Shown one piece after another: positions 22,301 through 23,371 of a DNA stretch of 23,371 bases. This DNA is from Candidatus Kapaibacterium sp. GTDB taxonomy: Bacteria > Bacteroidota > Ignavibacteria > Kapaibacteriales > UBA961. Where the stretch lies: the NCBI GenBank assembly GCA_023259575.1, contig JALRHN010000009.1:1-23371 (forward strand). The letters are read 5' to 3'. The translations under genes were made by a program, and so were the position numbers. The stretch's first letter is position 1; each line of letters starts with the position of its first letter. The notes below the pieces were generated by a model. That model made no database searches. It was not told where the DNA came from and worked only from the letters and a program-made list of their open reading frames with translations.

Positions 22301-23371
22301 CCAGGGTATTAAATTGTGGGGAAGCGCCACCAACTGTATATGTTCCTTTTAGCAGTCCAGGACCAGTCCTTAATATTTCAAAGTCATTTGCAGGATTTTC
22401 ATCGCCTTGTCCATTTGGAAGGATACTTGTAACTTGAATATTGGTTAAAGTGGCTGCAGGAAAAGATACATTTCCAAGAACAACGGTTAATGATTGACCA
22501 GGCATAATCATTGTATATACATTTTTAACTGGCATTGCAGTACCATTAATGCGCCAGTCAATCTTTATACTATCAATCCTGAATTTACCATAATTCTTTA
22601 CAACTGCTTTAACTGATTGAAAACCTGGATTATAAGGTACTGTGGGCATAATAACAGATGTAATTCCGGCATCATATCCACGGATATTTAATATTTGGGC
22701 AGCCATTACATCAAAGCCACCACGGCCTTTTAATACTGTTTTAGAAAACGATGCTTGATAACCAGTTGCCCCGGTAACAAAACCACCTTTATCAAAATTA
22801 TTTGCAATAGAATGTACATATTCATCAGAAGAAGATCCAGCTCTTTGAACCCATGTAACTTTTGCCAAACTATCCATTAAAAAAACTGCGATATCTCTTT
22901 CACCTTGAGAAGATATACTAAATGTATCTATTGTCGCTGTATTTCGGATATTTGCTGAAACAATTGTATTGCCATCAAAATCTGATGATATTCCTGTACA
23001 TTCATCATTTTCTGAAGAACCAAAGGTTTTCGCATAAATTACATTACCAAATTCATTGTATTTAGCCACAAAACCATCGGTTGCGCCAAATGTTGACGTA
23101 GTAATTGTATCGGCCTTCACAGCACCAGATACTGTGCCATTAAACATTATGTTTCTATTTGTATCATTAGTAATTTCATCTGCAAAATCATTACTGGTGC
23201 TACCAATTTTTTTCAACCATTGTTCTTGTAAATTTTCTAAAGCATATTTAACCAAAAATATATCGCTTCCACCGTAAGAAGTAGTAGAATAATTTCCAAA
23301 AGTAGCAGTACCATTAAAGGTACCAACCATATATAAACCAGTTGTATCGGTAATAAGCCCAGTAGAGTTAT
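19389..23371 (-). CDS. T9SS-secreted multidomain surface protein (SBBP, beta-helix, Ig-like, sorting domain), N-terminus outside window
   Basis: The frame is open to the window edge (beta-propeller-like sequence continues past the ATG at 23330), so the N-terminus and signal peptide are missing. At least 1,326 residues are visible. Counting from that methionine: SBBP/beta-propeller-type repeats (1 to ~215; GGSDIFLVKY, GATDGFVAKY, GERDIAVFL with KKIGSTSND-like blades); a CARDB-like beta domain (~219-320); a right-handed parallel beta-helix rich in Asn ladders (~327-760, starting KGTYTVGG and ending YMGADEI); five Ig-like domains (~762-848, 855-945, 948-1042, 1045-1125, 1130-1212) with YQW and Cys pairs; and a type IX sorting domain (~1230-1313; IIPNPTEQ, then ISDMMGRIV, then LPNGMYQCSI and KLIILQK). 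It is exported and probably attached to the cell surface or released. The target is unknown; adhesion or carbohydrate binding are guesses. It ends with its own terminator. Confidence 0.9.
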   Translation of the reverse strand, partial: NSTGLITDTTGLYMVGTFNGTATFGNYSTTSYGGSDIFLVKYALENLQEQWLKKIGSTSNDFADEITNDTNRNIMFNGTVSGAVKADTITTSTFGATDGFVAKYNEFGNVIYAKTFGSSENDECTGISSDFDGNTIVSANIRNTATIDTFSISSQGERDIAVFLMDSLAKVTWVQRAGSSSDEYVHSIANNFDKGGFVTGATGYQASFSKTVLKGRGGFDVMAAQILNIRGYDAGITSVIMPTVPYNPGFQSVKAVVKNYGKFRIDSIKIDWRINGTAMPVKNVYTMIMPGQSLTVVLGNVSFPAATLTNIQVTSILPNGQGDENPANDFEILRTGPGLLKGTYTVGGASPQFNTLAIACSYINNWGILDSVTFSVRSGSYVDQISMGEIPGASPSKPIVIIKDSKAITPPSVSFESLYPENNYVMMLNGTDGIRFNSIDFTSLGTVYGNVFVLNKHTKRISIENSSIEVSSALTSKNIYSSEDNKADSLSIQNCKIKGGGYAIYMPYDTSANASNALSIINNNISSVKTTAIHIANTIAPIINNNIINANNENINGINILKSSGSGKITNNYISQIKAGTGIWTSAITGDTANPYLFANNLVKAGIPSTSATGMYANNAINTRIYHNTFHSQSSIPGKAALETMRGNKLDIQNNIFYNSGGGYAVLYAYDTISGRPQMISDYNNLYSSGTTLAALTDGVNDFFPPDLPFWKAAPISLDSHSVSKLVAFKSDLMKLELTDELLYGNSAIRTIVPKDIDGQNRTRSYMGADEIIPVITIVQQPQRVSTCLGNNAVFKVDATITNGANLTYQWTKDNVPIKDSTRSELSFKNIKMLDEGFYRCVLSGNSGADTIQTNICQLIVATKTIILNEPQTQFVQQGGTAILEVGAEAGGIPPSNQVLYRWFKDTTEFIINSGNISGANSPRLTIKNISPADTGKRYRVIVEGACGIDTSETVGIFMPGVLFSSQPKDTSVCLGEPVQVSAKVFPTIAGLQLAYQWKKNNIALVDSKIISGARTPNLSIKNLTPADTSSEYVLEVTVFESKARFFSDIIKILLNKPTAVLVGPKSKNACPNKPLTLFCTAEGAKLQYQWQRNDTNILGAVDSAYTITKMDPRYDGRYRVVVTGVCGTSASETAIIKSLPALEILVQPVSLFTTNFGRTIIISLNAAGATPFTFEWFHNGVKDPLNEDKIFSRSNSTIADTGLYWCRVSNGCDTIYSDTTRVKLFPTSIDEHNDISSTGTLSFNTIIPNPTEQVATANFSIAQSGIVKISISDMMGRIVLLPFNSFIDAGYHSIPLNINSLPNGMYQCSIYAHGLTQSKLIILQK
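19392..19643 (-). other. T9SS (Por secretion) C-terminal sorting domain
   Basis: This is the coding region for the last ~84 residues of the large protein. It has the pattern of the type A sorting domain: an early PNPT turn, a VKISISDMMGRIV strand pair, a GYHSIPLNINSLPNGMYQCSI block and the basic-hydrophobic end SKLIILQK. In organisms with a type IX secretion system this domain directs outer-membrane passage and is cleaved by the PorU-type sortase. None of the T9SS machinery genes are in the window. Confidence 0.88.

Noticed and set aside
23328..23330. ATG at 23330 as the real start of the large T9SS protein
   Set aside because: The frame stays open to base 23371 with matching repeat-like sequence, and there is no signal peptide at this methionine, so the start lies beyond the window.

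Overview
This window is an AT-rich bacterial chromosome segment (about one-third GC by eye). I place it in the Bacteroidota/Ignavibacteria/Kapabacteria (FCB) group. The evidence is a very large surface protein with a type IX secretion (T9SS/Por) C-terminal sorting domain, SBBP, parallel beta-helix and Ig-like modules typical of that group, a ribosomal protein L17 with a long acidic tail, and matches to the Bacteroidota -7 promoter box (TAnnTTTG). I cannot name the genus. No tRNA, rRNA, CRISPR array, IS element or prophage gene is visible. Coding density is high and no gene-free stretch exceeds about 170 bases.

Layout. (1) 1-1376: the end of the alpha operon, with the 3' part of rpoA, then rplQ and a strong terminator. 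(2) 1395-3653: pdxA and kynU, 3 bp apart, i.e. vitamin B6 (PLP) synthesis next to a PLP enzyme. (3) 6869-3636, minus strand: a tight purF - SUI1/YciH - murC operon whose end overlaps the end of kynU. (4) 7039-9451, plus strand: a four-gene sulfur/persulfide module (half-length TSUP/TauE permease, CstB-like metallo-beta-lactamase plus two rhodanese domains, small DUF2892-like membrane protein, thioredoxin). The hexamer TGTAAC recurs as a palindrome before its first gene and as a direct repeat before its second. (5) 9511-12604: an exported M1 metallopeptidase with a HEAT-like C-terminus, then a thioredoxin-fold lipoprotein with a CxC motif, closed by a terminator. (6) 13765-12668, minus: ribD. 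(7) 13931-18018, plus: yicC - gmk - RsmB-like methyltransferase - gmd, ending in a bidirectional terminator. (8) 18690-18088, minus: rpsD, away from the alpha operon end seen here and with a GC-rich leader hairpin. (9) 19320-18853, minus: a Bcp peroxiredoxin. (10) 23371-19389, minus: the large T9SS cargo protein, truncated by the window edge.

Most of the window is housekeeping: transcription, translation, purine, riboflavin, B6 and cell-wall precursors, and nucleotide-sugar synthesis. The most system-like part is the sulfur module, a predicted route that oxidises persulfide to sulfite and thiosulfate, exports the product and re-reduces thiols, with its own candidate operator. The other points of interest are regulatory architecture: terminators 15-20 nt before the next start codon (pdxA, bcp), the solitary rpsD leader, and an inverted repeat beside the yicC promoter. 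No clearly unprecedented system is visible, and I do not claim one.
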